DNA of 33,706 bases, taken from Bacillota bacterium (lineage in GTDB: Bacteria; Bacillota; Clostridia; Lachnospirales; Lachnospiraceae). Both the position numbers and the translations under genes were made by a program. Shown in pieces: positions 14,857-23,049 of the stretch; within the stretch, counting starts at the first letter, position 1; every line of letters begins with the position of its first letter. Below the pieces are notes generated by a model that had not been told where the DNA came from, ran no database searches, and saw only the letters and a list, made by a program, of their open reading frames with translations. The stretch spans positions 1 through 33,706 of the forward strand of contig JAEZKA010000032.1 in assembly GCA_023436225.1 (NCBI GenBank), written 5' to 3'.

Positions 14857-16605
14857 ATGAATAAGATGGAATATTTGAATGCTTTAAAAGAAGCATTAAA
14901 GGATATGGATGAAAGTGTTATGGAAGAAATCATATCTGACTATGAAGAACATTTTCAGGTTGGTACCATGAATGGCAAAAGTGAAGAACAAATCTGTGAG
15001 GAGCTGGGCTCAATCAATGACCTGGTTGATGAAATCAAAGAGGTCTATCAAGCAGATAATGTCAAACATGACAAGAAGGATGAAAACCAGACGAATTCAA
15101 ATGAAAGAAAATCAAGTGAGCGACGCTTTAATATTCCCAATTTTGATGGTGAAAAGATCGGCGATGTAATAAACAGTGCACTGGATACAGCAGGTGAAGC
15201 AATTAGCAAAATTGATGTTATTGAGATTGGACATTCGCTAAAGAGTACTCTGGAGCAAGCAACCTCATCAATCAATAATTTTACCGATACCTATCTAAGG
15301 AATTCATTCGACTTTAACCGTAGAAACACAGAAGGCTCTTCGGAAAATGTATCAAAGAGCTATGAAGCTGGTGAGGAGCCTGTGGATGGAGAAAAGGGAA
15401 ATGTAAGCTATGATTTTGGTAACGATAATCGGGAAACAGAAGAAACCTCAGAAAGTTCCGATACCCCGACAGAGGATGCTGTCAGGACCGATACAAAGAT
15501 AGCTGAGGATCAGAACTCGGAACAGCAGAATACTTCTGAACAGCAGAATTCTTCTGAAAAGAAAATCGGAGATGGATTAAATCTTGTCCTTAACGGTGAC
15601 TGTGCTGATGTAACGATAGTGAAATCATCAAATCAAAAAGTGAATATCAGCTATGCTAATAGCGGAAATGAACGACAGAAACAGTTTTTTGAATTCTACA
15701 GCTATAAAGAAGGAAATACGATTTATGCCGGTATCCGCAGAGTTGGTAAGACCGTATTTATGTTTCACTTAAATCATAACTCTATGCAAATTCATGTGGA
15801 GCTGCCAGAGTCAATGAATCATCTGGACATAAAAACAGCAAGTGGTGATATCAAGCTATTTGATGTAAAAGCTGAAAGAATAATCGTGGGCGCGGCAAGC
15901 GGTGAGATTACTCTCAAACGGGTAACTTCAACAGATTTACGGGTAAAGTGCACCAGTGGAGATATTGATTTGGAAACGATAAATAGTGTTCAGCTAAATG
16001 CAGGCACTATGAGTGGCGATATCAGAGCAGATGGTGTAGATGCAAAGTTTATATCAATGAAAAGCGGTAGTGGTGATATAGAAGCCACAGACATTATAGC
16101 GGATATTATTGATAATAGCTCCATGAGTGGTGATGTTGAGCTGCATCAGGTGAAGGTAAGTGAATGCAAGATTAGGAGTACCAGCGGTGATATAGATATC
16201 GATGGAATGAACATGAATAATACAGACGCTAGCTGTATCAGCGGTAAAATCAAAATCCAGAAAATATGTGGTGATGGTTTGGTAGTTGGCAGCACCAGCG
16301 GAAACATTGCCCTTGATGTCAATGTAAAGCGATGTCATGCCAGTTCAAAATCCGGAAATGTTGACGCAATGTGTGAAGGTGATATTGTATTAGAGTCAAA
16401 CAGCACCAGCGGCAATATTAAAGTCGGTTTGAAAAATTATGGGAATGGATATCGCGTCGAAACAAGAACCACTTCGGGATTATTAAACATAAGATACCAG
16501 GACATGATTCAGAGTAACTTAAAATCCGGGACCTACTCATACGGGAAGCAGGGAAGTGAATTGATGATTAGTACCGTGAGCGGTGATATCCGCTTAACCG
16601 ATTAA
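14857..16605 (+). CDS. HAAS (DUF1700) domain plus DUF4097 beta-helix protein
   Basis: This 582-residue protein starts with a HAAS/DUF1700 domain (about 1-65: KMEYLNALKEALKDM, ISDYEEHF, EELGSIND), followed by a charged linker with tandem EQQN(T/S)S repeats (about 220-235). The C-terminal half is DUF4097, a repeated-strand fold with many SGDI/SGNI units. No membrane segment or signal peptide is visible, which is unusual since many relatives have one between the two parts. The function is unknown; operons with PadR suggest envelope sensing. The ATG at 14857 is preferred over that at 14851 because AGGAGG ends at 14850, directly against the earlier one. Confidence 0.88.
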   Translation: MNKMEYLNALKEALKDMDESVMEEIISDYEEHFQVGTMNGKSEEQICEELGSINDLVDEIKEVYQADNVKHDKKDENQTNSNERKSSERRFNIPNFDGEKIGDVINSALDTAGEAISKIDVIEIGHSLKSTLEQATSSINNFTDTYLRNSFDFNRRNTEGSSENVSKSYEAGEEPVDGEKGNVSYDFGNDNRETEETSESSDTPTEDAVRTDTKIAEDQNSEQQNTSEQQNSSEKKIGDGLNLVLNGDCADVTIVKSSNQKVNISYANSGNERQKQFFEFYSYKEGNTIYAGIRRVGKTVFMFHLNHNSMQIHVELPESMNHLDIKTASGDIKLFDVKAERIIVGAASGEITLKRVTSTDLRVKCTSGDIDLETINSVQLNAGTMSGDIRADGVDAKFISMKSGSGDIEATDIIADIIDNSSMSGDVELHQVKVSECKIRSTSGDIDIDGMNMNNTDASCISGKIKIQKICGDGLVVGSTSGNIALDVNVKRCHASSKSGNVDAMCEGDIVLESNSTSGNIKVGLKNYGNGYRVETRTTSGLLNIRYQDMIQSNLKSGTYSYGKQGSELMISTVSGDIRLTD

Positions 16606-16673
16606 TCGTTATAAATCTTCAACATTAGTAGAAGCTCATATTACTTAAAGCCTCTAAACTGATATGAAATTTG

Positions 16674-16723
16674 AACTGGTCTTCCAAAGTCAGATATTAT
16701 CAACTAACTTTGGGAGGCCAGTT
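16674..16723 (+). terminator. Strong terminator after the DUF4097 gene
   Basis: AACTGGTCTTCCAAAGT (16674-16690) and ACTTTGGGAGGCCAGTT (16707-16723) pair over 17 bp including two U-G pairs, loop 16, followed by TATTAT. Confidence 0.85.
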
Positions 16724-16849
16724 TATTATCAGCTTGGAGGCTTTTTACCGGATTAATATCACTTCTCATATGGGCATAATATTTAAATGATGGAGTTTAT
16801 TCAGGATCATATGGTTAATACTATTTATTAGAATATTCAGGAGGCAATC

Positions 16850-17137
16850 ATGGAAAATTTTCCGATCATTCATACGAATTTCTGGGATGCGACGATAGCG
16901 GTACCTATCGTATTGATCCTTACACAAATAATAAAAGTATATATTCCGATCCCACGAACCTTAATACCAACGATAGCAAGTATTATAGGATTAATCATCT
17001 CAATTTTTTTTGCACACAGAGGAGATCTGGGTGCGGGAATCTTTATGGGATTCTTTTATGGAAATGCTGCAGTCGGGGCATTCTCCTCTTTGAAGATCGC
17101 CTATATTTCCCATAAAAGAAGGCGGAAAAATAAGTAA
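16850..17137 (+). CDS. Small holin-like membrane protein
   Basis: This 95-residue protein has a first hydrophobic helix (about 14-31), a turn with IPIPR, a second helix (about 37-55), a weaker third one (about 63-82) and a very basic tail (HKRRRKNK). This shape, and the segment VLILTQIIKVYIPIPRTLIP, resembles phage holins or their domesticated relatives. No endolysin or other phage gene is nearby, so a phage role is not established. The ATG at 16850 has CAGGAGG at good spacing. It is a lone gene between a terminator and the kinase. Confidence 0.55.
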   Translation: MENFPIIHTNFWDATIAVPIVLILTQIIKVYIPIPRTLIPTIASIIGLIISIFFAHRGDLGAGIFMGFFYGNAAVGAFSSLKIAYISHKRRRKNK

Positions 17138-17314
17138 TTAATTAGTTCTTCTTCCATTTCCATTTGTTCTTATATTTTCTTATATAAAATCCTTTTATGA
17201 TAATCCATGGTGTATTATTCATTTGCAGATTAAGGCTGCGTAATGTGGTATCGATACTAGTTATGTTGTGTATGTTCGAAAGTAATATTGCAAAATGTAA
17301 AATATAGTGATAAT

Positions 17315-17449
17315 ATGGTAATTGATGTATTTGACGAGCTGGGAGATGATAGCTTCAGATCAATTACAAAACTATTTAAAACAGAATGGCTTAGGCCGAA
17401 AGAAAGGATGATAAAATGCACGAGATATATTTATACGGATCAATACTAG
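17315..17449 (+). pseudogene. Short ORF overlapping the PfkB start, probable remnant
   Basis: The frame from ATG 17315 gives 44 codons beginning MVIDVFDELGDDSFRSITKL, and the open frame extends back to 17261. It overlaps the kinase gene by 34 bases in another frame. The protein-like start suggests the tail of a decayed upstream gene. There is no good ribosome binding site. Confidence 0.25.
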
Positions 17450-18315
17450 TAACAGACTCATTTATTCTTGAAGGAGAGTTTCCAGAGGGAAATCAGTATG
17501 CAGAATATACGGAACACCATACGCATATAGGAGGAGAAACCGGAGTGTGTATGGCAATTCTTTCGTCATTTGGAATCAGCGTTAAGGCTGCGGGGTATCA
17601 CCAGGGAACCTATACTGCCCCTATATTGCTTGACTATTTCAAGGACAAGCCGGTTGATATGACTGCGTTGACAATAAGAGATGACTTTGAAGGATTTCAT
17701 GATTATGTTTTTATCGATCGAGTTAACAATACAAGAAGTATCATCGGTCCTTTTGGTACGATTCCTCAAATCTTTAAGAAACCGTACAATATACCAGCAG
17801 AAGAGGATATTGCGGCTTCAAAACTCGCCGCCATCGATCCATTTCAGGATGAGGCTTCAATCGTGGCAGCTGAGCTTTGTGTAAAGAATAACGTGCCTTA
17901 TGTTACCATTGACAGCAGATTTGACAGTTACATGGCGAATCATTGTGCTGTTGCGATAATCTCTGACGAGTTTTTATCGGGAGCATATCCCGGACAGGAT
18001 TCGGAGCAGCTAATGCGAGAATATATGAGCCGTGGAGATGGTCTTTACATTTTTACCTTTGGCTCGCGTGAGGTTCTGTATGGACGTAAGGGCGTTATTA
18101 AGAGTTACGAGCCATTCCATGTAAAAGCATTGTCGACTCTGGGAGCAGGAGATACGTTTAAATGCGGATGTACATATGCTTATTACAAGAACATGAGTGA
18201 TGACGAGATTGTGGCTTTTGCATGTGCGATAGCAGCCTGCGCCTGTTCGGTATATCCGCTTGCTAAGAACTTACCTACACTCGAGCAGGTAAGGGAAATG
18301 CTGGAGACAAGATAA
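17416..18315 (+). CDS. PfkB-family carbohydrate kinase
   Basis: This 299-residue protein has the ribokinase/PfkB signature near the C-terminus, STLGAGDTFKCG, with catalytic base D246 in the GAGD anion hole, and an N-terminal GGETGVCMAILSSFG segment typical of substrate binding. It should phosphorylate a sugar or sugar acid with ATP; the exact substrate cannot be read from sequence. It is slightly short for the family. The ATG at 17416 follows AAAGGATG. It stands alone between unrelated genes, so regulation with the glycan locus is only possible. Confidence 0.88.
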   Translation: MHEIYLYGSILVTDSFILEGEFPEGNQYAEYTEHHTHIGGETGVCMAILSSFGISVKAAGYHQGTYTAPILLDYFKDKPVDMTALTIRDDFEGFHDYVFIDRVNNTRSIIGPFGTIPQIFKKPYNIPAEEDIAASKLAAIDPFQDEASIVAAELCVKNNVPYVTIDSRFDSYMANHCAVAIISDEFLSGAYPGQDSEQLMREYMSRGDGLYIFTFGSREVLYGRKGVIKSYEPFHVKALSTLGAGDTFKCGCTYAYYKNMSDDEIVAFACAIAACACSVYPLAKNLPTLEQVREMLETR

Positions 18316-18329
18316 TAGAATTTAATATG

Positions 18330-18342
18330 CCATTTCAAATGG
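18330..18342. other. CCATTT-C-AAATGG dyad after the kinase gene
   Basis: A perfect 13-base dyad with a one-base centre lies 14 bases after the kinase stop. The centre is too tight for a hairpin loop, so an operator is more likely than a terminator. No T run follows. Confidence 0.25.
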
Positions 18343-18486
18343 TGCGCATGATATAACCAAAATGGATGCAGATGCTAAATTATTAAGCAGTTAACATGGC
18401 TATCTCCTTTTTCAACTCCCAAGGTTAGGTAATTAAAGAAGGAAGGAAGCAGTGGAGTATTGTGATATATTTGATAAATCGTAAAG

Positions 18487-18503
18487 GATAGATTTCTTCT
18501 ATC
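18487..18503. promoter_or_regulatory. Inverted repeat upstream of sigma factor
   Basis: GATAGA (18487-18492) and TCTATC (18498-18503) form a dyad around TTTCT, about 35 bases before the sigma-factor start. It could be an operator or a small mRNA hairpin. Confidence 0.3.
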
Positions 18504-18538
18504 ATAAGCATTGATTTATTATCTTATGAGGGAAAATA

Positions 18539-19309
18539 ATGAATATATGTGATGTTTATAAAAATTACTATAAGTATATTTATAACTATGCTTTGAAATT
18601 GACCTGTCATCCTGAGGATGCACTTGATGTTACACAGGATACTTTTCTGAAAGCAATGGAAAAGCTAGATACCCTGGAGAATAAGCAAGCCTTAGCAAGC
18701 TGGTTGAGGACTATATGTTACCACGAATTTGTGAACAAGGTTAGAAGGGATCCGAAGAAACTTTTAGTAGAACCGAACGAGTGGGAAATGCTAGAGAAGG
18801 AAGGATACCTTTTGGCAGATGTCATACTGCAGCCTGAGGATGAAATTATCGTAGAGGAAGAAGTAAGAAGTTTACAAAATGGATGTTTTTTAGCGATGGT
18901 AAGAAAGCTAACGTTAAATCAGCGTATCGTATTTTCCTTAGTGGATATGTATGGGCTTTCAATTGAATATGTCGCTGGTGTATTAGACATATCTAAGGGA
19001 GCAGCAAAGGGGTTATTATACCGAGCAAGAATGAATATCGATTCTTTCTTTGCAGATCATTGCAATATTCTTTATGAAAAAAATCCCTGTTCCTGTAGAG
19101 CGTGGATCGAGTTTTCTTTGAAACGTTCGAACCTGCAGGATCAAGCTAAAAAATTGATTGAGAGATTAGATTTTGAACAGAAAAACTATGTTTATGATGA
19201 GAATGTTCGAAGAAGAGTACTATATTTGTATCGCCATATGCCAGAGCAAAAGCCATCTGAAGAATGGTATCAAAGTGTATTAACAATGCTTAAGCCTGAA
19301 AAAAATTAA
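18539..19309 (+). CDS. ECF-type sigma-70 family factor with C-terminal extension
   Basis: This 256-residue protein has region 2 (about 8-75: YKYIYNYALKLTCHPEDALDVTQDTFLKAM) and a sigma region 4 helix-turn-helix (about 120-165: LTLNQRIVFSLVDMYGLSIEYVAGVLDIS). An extra C-terminal part of about 80 residues includes a Cys cluster (NPCSCRAW) not found in minimal ECF factors; it may hold a sensor or self-inhibiting domain. No membrane anti-sigma gene follows. The neighbours are a carboxymuconolactone-decarboxylase-fold gene and a TfoX-C gene, so these may be its regulon. The ATG at 18539 follows GAGGGAAA. Confidence 0.85.
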   Translation: MNICDVYKNYYKYIYNYALKLTCHPEDALDVTQDTFLKAMEKLDTLENKQALASWLRTICYHEFVNKVRRDPKKLLVEPNEWEMLEKEGYLLADVILQPEDEIIVEEEVRSLQNGCFLAMVRKLTLNQRIVFSLVDMYGLSIEYVAGVLDISKGAAKGLLYRARMNIDSFFADHCNILYEKNPCSCRAWIEFSLKRSNLQDQAKKLIERLDFEQKNYVYDENVRRRVLYLYRHMPEQKPSEEWYQSVLTMLKPEKN

Positions 19310-19398
19310 TTATTTTTTGTAAAATCGTATCTTTTGGATTTTGATTTTGTCCTTTTAAATGTAAAGTTAACAATGCATAGAAGAAAGGACATATAACA

Positions 19399-19740
19399 AT
19401 GAAAAAGGTAACGAAGGGTTTTGAATTGCTGATGAAAGAAACAGATGGAGTAGGTCAGGCATTAATGGATGCGATATTTTTAATGTCAGAGAAAAGTGCC
19501 CTTGATAAAAAAACACATGAGTTGGCATATATTGCTGCGCTTGTATCTACAAAAATGTATGGTGGCTTGCCATTTCATATTCATCAAGCAATGGAATATG
19601 GTGCAAGTAAAGATGAGATAAAAAGTGCTATGCTTGTTCCTATGCCAATCGTTGGAATTCAAATCGCAGATGCACTACCATATTTGACGGAGATAATGGA
19701 TATGGGTTACGAGAGGAATACGGTCAAATGGGAGAGTTAA
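19399..19740 (+). CDS. Carboxymuconolactone decarboxylase family protein (AhpD-like fold)
   Basis: This 113-residue protein is a single CMD/AhpD-like helical domain: KKTHELAYIAALVS followed by GLPFHIHQAMEYGASKDEIKSAML. The CxxC of peroxidase-type AhpD members is absent (there are no cysteines at all), so thiol peroxidase activity is unlikely. The conserved histidines H50/H52-like in FHIH remain. The substrate is unknown. The ATG at 19399 has AAAGGA upstream. Its last 13 bases overlap the next gene, so the two are translationally coupled. Confidence 0.85.
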   Translation: MKKVTKGFELLMKETDGVGQALMDAIFLMSEKSALDKKTHELAYIAALVSTKMYGGLPFHIHQAMEYGASKDEIKSAMLVPMPIVGIQIADALPYLTEIMDMGYERNTVKWES

Positions 19741-19985
19741 CGAAGCTACCTAATATTGGTGAAGAAATTGAAAACCAATTGAATATGGTTGGAATCAGTT
19801 CTTATGAAGAGTTAAAGTCATTTGGTGCAGAACAAGCATGGTTAAAAATACATGACCGTGATGAATCGGCATGCTTTAATAGGCTATTAGCAATCGAGGG
19901 TGCCCTGCAAGGTGTAAAAAAGACGTTACTTTCAGATGAGAGAAAAGCAGAGTTGAAGGATTTTTATTATTGGCATAAGAAGTAA
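19728..19985 (+). CDS. TfoX C-terminal-domain protein (helix-hairpin-helix)
   Basis: This 85-residue stand-alone TfoX C-terminal domain contains the hairpin LPNIGEEIENQLNMVGISSYEEL and the typical AWLKI and LLAIEGALQGVKK segments. In full TfoX/Sxy proteins this domain follows an N-terminal half and relates to competence control; alone it is common in Firmicutes and of unknown role. It starts inside the preceding gene (ATG 19728), with GAGAGG 11 bases upstream. Confidence 0.88.
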   Translation: MGELTKLPNIGEEIENQLNMVGISSYEELKSFGAEQAWLKIHDRDESACFNRLLAIEGALQGVKKTLLSDERKAELKDFYYWHKK

Positions 19986-20009
19986 ACTGCGATTTCTTAT
20001 AAAAGACCC

Positions 20010-20139
20010 AATAAGGAGCTGTTGCATAACATTAGCAAATGTTTAAGGAAAGGATATCAGGCAACCTGTGTGTGGAGGATGCATGCTGTTCTTTCCTTGA
20101 TTTATATCAATCGTTTTGCAACAGCAACAGTTCCTTATT
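20010..20139. repeat. Nested imperfect inverted repeat spanning the end of the AraC gene
   Basis: AATAAGGAGCTGTTGC (20010-20025) and GCAACAGTTCCTTATT (20124-20139) match in 15 of 16 positions; the second arm encodes the last residues of the minus-strand AraC gene. Inside lies an 8-bp pair AAGGAAAG/CTTTCCTT. The minus-strand RNA ends with a T run (GGGTCTTTTAT), so this may be its terminator. The 130-base span with terminal repeats also resembles a small non-autonomous element. Confidence 0.5.
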
Positions 20140-21000
20140 TCGATAATCTTTGGGTGATACTCCACATTTCTCCCTGAAAAAATTAGAAAAATAATGTTCA
20201 TCAGCAAAATTCAGTTTATATGCAATCTCCTTAATTGGGATATTGGTATTTTGTAATAGTAACTTTGCTGTGGTTATCTTTTGAGATAGAATATAATCAT
20301 ATGGTGTATGATTATATTCTTTTTTAAATATCCGATTAACCTGGGAGGAAGATAGACAGGCTTGTTTTGCCAATATCTCCATTGTCAGTTTAGTATATAT
20401 ATTACGATCAATAAACTCTTTAATATCGTAAGCAACTGTATTCGTTGCTATTTGTTTATTATATAAATGTCTGCTGATTCTGGCGAGAAGTTCATGATAT
20501 ATCAATGAGCATTGTAAGAATATATCATCCATACCTTCCTCTTTTTGTTCACTAACCCTTAAAAATTCTTCAAATAATCCCAATAAATTTAGCTCTTGAA
20601 TATGATAAATTCCCTGTAATTGATATAGATTCATTAAGGAGTCGCATAACGGCCCATATACGTTCATCCATATTTTTTTCCACGGATTTGTTCGGGAAGA
20701 ATGATATCTGTGATTATGTCCTCTGGGAAGTATATAGATATCACCCTTAGCAGGATATATTATCTGTTCATCCATATAGACGGTTCCTTCTCCCTCCATG
20801 ATGTACTCAATACAATATATAGAGGAATTGGGCCGTTCCACAAAATAATGGGGATCCGGATATGAAATTCCGGTCATTTGAATATGAAATTGATTATATC
20901 TTTTATTCTTATCTTCCAAAAAACTTACGATATGTTCCATTTGCTTGTATTCCTCACTTATATGCATATAAATTCTATTTAATAATAGATTATATGACAT
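20107..21000 (-). CDS. AraC-family regulator, likely controls the divergent GH2 gene
   Basis: This 297-residue protein has an AraC-type cupin arm (EYIMEGEGTVYMDEQ, then KGDIYILPRGHNHRYHS) and a C-terminal AraC DNA-binding domain (about 200-290) with LAKQACLSSSQVNRIFKKEY, the second helix-turn-helix INFADEHYFSNFF-like, and GVSPKDYRN. It probably responds to a sugar. The first ATG (21000) has no ribosome binding site; ATGs at 20967 and 20940 (with GAGG at moderate distance) are alternatives, so the N-terminus is uncertain by up to 20 residues. It is transcribed away from the GH2 gene 180 bases distant. Confidence 0.85.
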   Translation of the reverse strand: MSYNLLLNRIYMHISEEYKQMEHIVSFLEDKNKRYNQFHIQMTGISYPDPHYFVERPNSSIYCIEYIMEGEGTVYMDEQIIYPAKGDIYILPRGHNHRYHSSRTNPWKKIWMNVYGPLCDSLMNLYQLQGIYHIQELNLLGLFEEFLRVSEQKEEGMDDIFLQCSLIYHELLARISRHLYNKQIATNTVAYDIKEFIDRNIYTKLTMEILAKQACLSSSQVNRIFKKEYNHTPYDYILSQKITTAKLLLQNTNIPIKEIAYKLNFADEHYFSNFFREKCGVSPKDYRNKELLLLQND

Positions 21001-21010
21001 TATAATTCAA

Positions 21011-21087
21011 GTTGTAAAAAATAATGTAAATAAATAGTTTTAAAAACAATTACAGTAGGGAACTACAGTAAGGTTGTAAGAAATAAT
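21011..21087. promoter_or_regulatory. Direct repeats in the araC-GH2 control region
   Basis: GTTGTAAAAAATAAT (21011-21025) recurs as GTTGTAAGAAATAAT (21073-21087), 14 of 15 identical, period 62. TACAG also occurs at 21051, 21064 and 21088. Direct repeats are the usual AraC-type operator, and these lie between the regulator and its probable target. Confidence 0.5.
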
Positions 21088-21179
21088 TACAGAAAGATTA
21101 GTATTAAAAATTGATCTGAAGTACAGGAACATATCTAATAACTCATATAACCTGAAATCTTGAAAGCGAGGAGAATAAC

Positions 21180-22889
21180 ATGAATATTCCAAGACCGGAA
21201 CATCCATTTCCACAGATGGAACGAGAAAACTGGTTAAACTTAAATGGGGAATGGCAGTTTGAATTTGACTTTGGTAAAAGCGGCATAAGCAGAAAATTAT
21301 ATCAGGAGAAAGCTCTTAAAGATAAAATTATTATACCCTTCTGTCCAGAAAGCGAATTAAGCGGGATAAATTATAAGGATTTCATACCTGCCGTCTGGTA
21401 TAAAAGAAATTTATCTGTAACAGAAGAGAATTTAAAGGGAAGAGTTTTACTGCATTTTGGGGCGGTTGATTATAAATCCTATGTATATATAAACGGCAAA
21501 GAAGTAGGTACCCATAAAGGTGGCTATTCCTCCTTCCAGTATGATATTACACCTTATCTAGCGGTGGGTGATAATGATATTACCGTATTAGCGGAAGATG
21601 ACTGCAGAACGGGATTACAGCCAAGCGGAAAGCAGAGTGATAAATACAATTCATACGGCTGTGTGTATACAAGAACCACCGGAATCTGGCAGACAGTATG
21701 GGTGGAATTTGTACCGGATCGATATATCAAGAACTTAAGATATTATCCTAATGTAACAGAAGGACAATTACATATTGATGGTACGGTACAGGGCCAAGGA
21801 ACCTTTACAGCGGTTGCATATTATGAAGGTAGAAAATGCGGTGAGGTATCCGTAAAGTCGGAATACGGTAATATTAATACCATTTTAACTTTAAATGAAA
21901 TCCATTTATGGGGCATCGGAGAAGGTAACCTATACGAGCTGGAGCTGATTTTTGAAGACGATAGGGTGAAAAGCTACTTTGGTCTTAGAGAAATCAAAAT
22001 GGAAGGCATGAAATGTCTTTTGAATGGTAAATCCATATTTCAACGCTTGGTACTTGATCAAGGCTTTTATCCTGACGGTATTTATACCGCTCCTTCTGAA
22101 GAAGCTTTGATAAAGGATATTAAATTATCCATGGATATGGGCTTTAATGGCGCCCGTCTTCACGAAAAAGTATTTGAACCAAGATTTCTATACCACTGCG
22201 ATAAGCTTGGTTATATAGTATGGGGCGAGCATGCTAACTGGGGTCTTGACATATCAAATCCAAACACCTTATTCTCTTTTTTACCTGAATGGATGGAAAT
22301 ACTAGAGCGTGATTTTAATCATCCGTCAATTATCGGATGGTGCCCCTTCAATGAAACCTGGGATTACGATGGAAGAAAACAACTAGATGATATTCTAAGA
22401 ATTGTTTATCTGGCCACTAAGCAATTTGATACAACGAGGCCATGCATCGATACCAGCGGCGCCTACCATGTAATTACCGATATTTATGATCTGCATGACT
22501 ATGAGCAGGTTGTAGAGAAATTCCAATCACATTATGAAGGATTAAAAACAGGTGGTGCCTTCCGTGATGAAAATGATAAACGACAACAATATACCCAAGG
22601 CTTACCCGTATTCATTAGTGAATATGGCGGAATTAAGTGGGATGTCAATGACTCCGGTATCGGCTGGGGATATGGCGAGGCACCTAAAACAAGGGAAGAA
22701 TTCCTGGCTCGCTACGATGGCCTGACTACAACTTTACTCGAAAATCCGAATATATGTGCCTTCTGCTATACACAATTGTATGATGTTGAACAGGAAAAGA
22801 ACGGATTATATACCTATGAGCGACAGGCTAAATTTGATCCCTTGGTGATCAAAGCCATAAATACTCGGAAAGCCGCGATTGAAGACTAA
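21180..22889 (+). CDS. Glycoside hydrolase family 2 enzyme (beta-galactosidase/beta-glucuronidase-like)
   Basis: This 569-residue protein has an N-terminal sugar-binding jelly-roll (WLNLNGEWQFEFD; HFGAVDYKSYVYINGKEVGTHKGG in part), an immunoglobulin-like domain, and a TIM barrel. The acid/base is E392 in CPFNETW and the nucleophile is E481 in FISEYGG, the correct GH2 spacing. It should cleave terminal beta-linked sugars or uronic acids; the exact one is not readable. There is no signal peptide, so it is cytoplasmic. The ATG at 21180 follows GCGAGGAG. A terminator follows at 22934. Confidence 0.92.
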   Translation: MNIPRPEHPFPQMERENWLNLNGEWQFEFDFGKSGISRKLYQEKALKDKIIIPFCPESELSGINYKDFIPAVWYKRNLSVTEENLKGRVLLHFGAVDYKSYVYINGKEVGTHKGGYSSFQYDITPYLAVGDNDITVLAEDDCRTGLQPSGKQSDKYNSYGCVYTRTTGIWQTVWVEFVPDRYIKNLRYYPNVTEGQLHIDGTVQGQGTFTAVAYYEGRKCGEVSVKSEYGNINTILTLNEIHLWGIGEGNLYELELIFEDDRVKSYFGLREIKMEGMKCLLNGKSIFQRLVLDQGFYPDGIYTAPSEEALIKDIKLSMDMGFNGARLHEKVFEPRFLYHCDKLGYIVWGEHANWGLDISNPNTLFSFLPEWMEILERDFNHPSIIGWCPFNETWDYDGRKQLDDILRIVYLATKQFDTTRPCIDTSGAYHVITDIYDLHDYEQVVEKFQSHYEGLKTGGAFRDENDKRQQYTQGLPVFISEYGGIKWDVNDSGIGWGYGEAPKTREEFLARYDGLTTTLLENPNICAFCYTQLYDVEQEKNGLYTYERQAKFDPLVIKAINTRKAAIED

Positions 22890-22933
22890 TAATATGGATT
22901 GGCAGCGGTAATCTGCTAAAACCTCAGCAAAAT

Positions 22934-22981
22934 AAAACAGGGGCTCCGATGATGCAATTTGCATTTTGGGGCCTTTGTTTT
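22934..22981 (+). terminator. Terminator of the GH2 gene
   Basis: AAAACAGGGGCTCC and its partner GGGGCCTTTGTTTT (ending at 22981) pair with several G-U pairs, and the inner TGCA/TGCA bases extend the stem. A T-rich end follows. Confidence 0.7.
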
Positions 22982-22998
22982 ATATACGTTGAAGAGAA

Positions 22999-23041
22999 GC
23001 ACTCTGGCCAGAGAGGGATTAGAATTCCCGAACCAAAGTGC
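22999..23041 (-). terminator. Minus-strand terminator of the small cysteine-bearing gene
   Basis: GCACTCTGG (22999-23007) and CCAAAGTGC (23033-23041) pair with one mismatch, and GGGA/TCCC pairs lie inside. On the minus strand it is followed by TTCTCTTC. The two neighbouring hairpins thus serve convergent genes. Confidence 0.5.
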
Positions 23042-23049
23042 CTTTCAAA

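Noticed and set aside
15511..15560. CRISPR-like repeat in the HAAS/DUF4097 gene
   Set aside because: The repeat encodes EQQNxS units in frame and has no spacers; it is a protein linker.
16850..17137. Prophage
   Set aside because: Only one holin-like gene is present, with no integrase, capsid, tail or lysin gene in the window.
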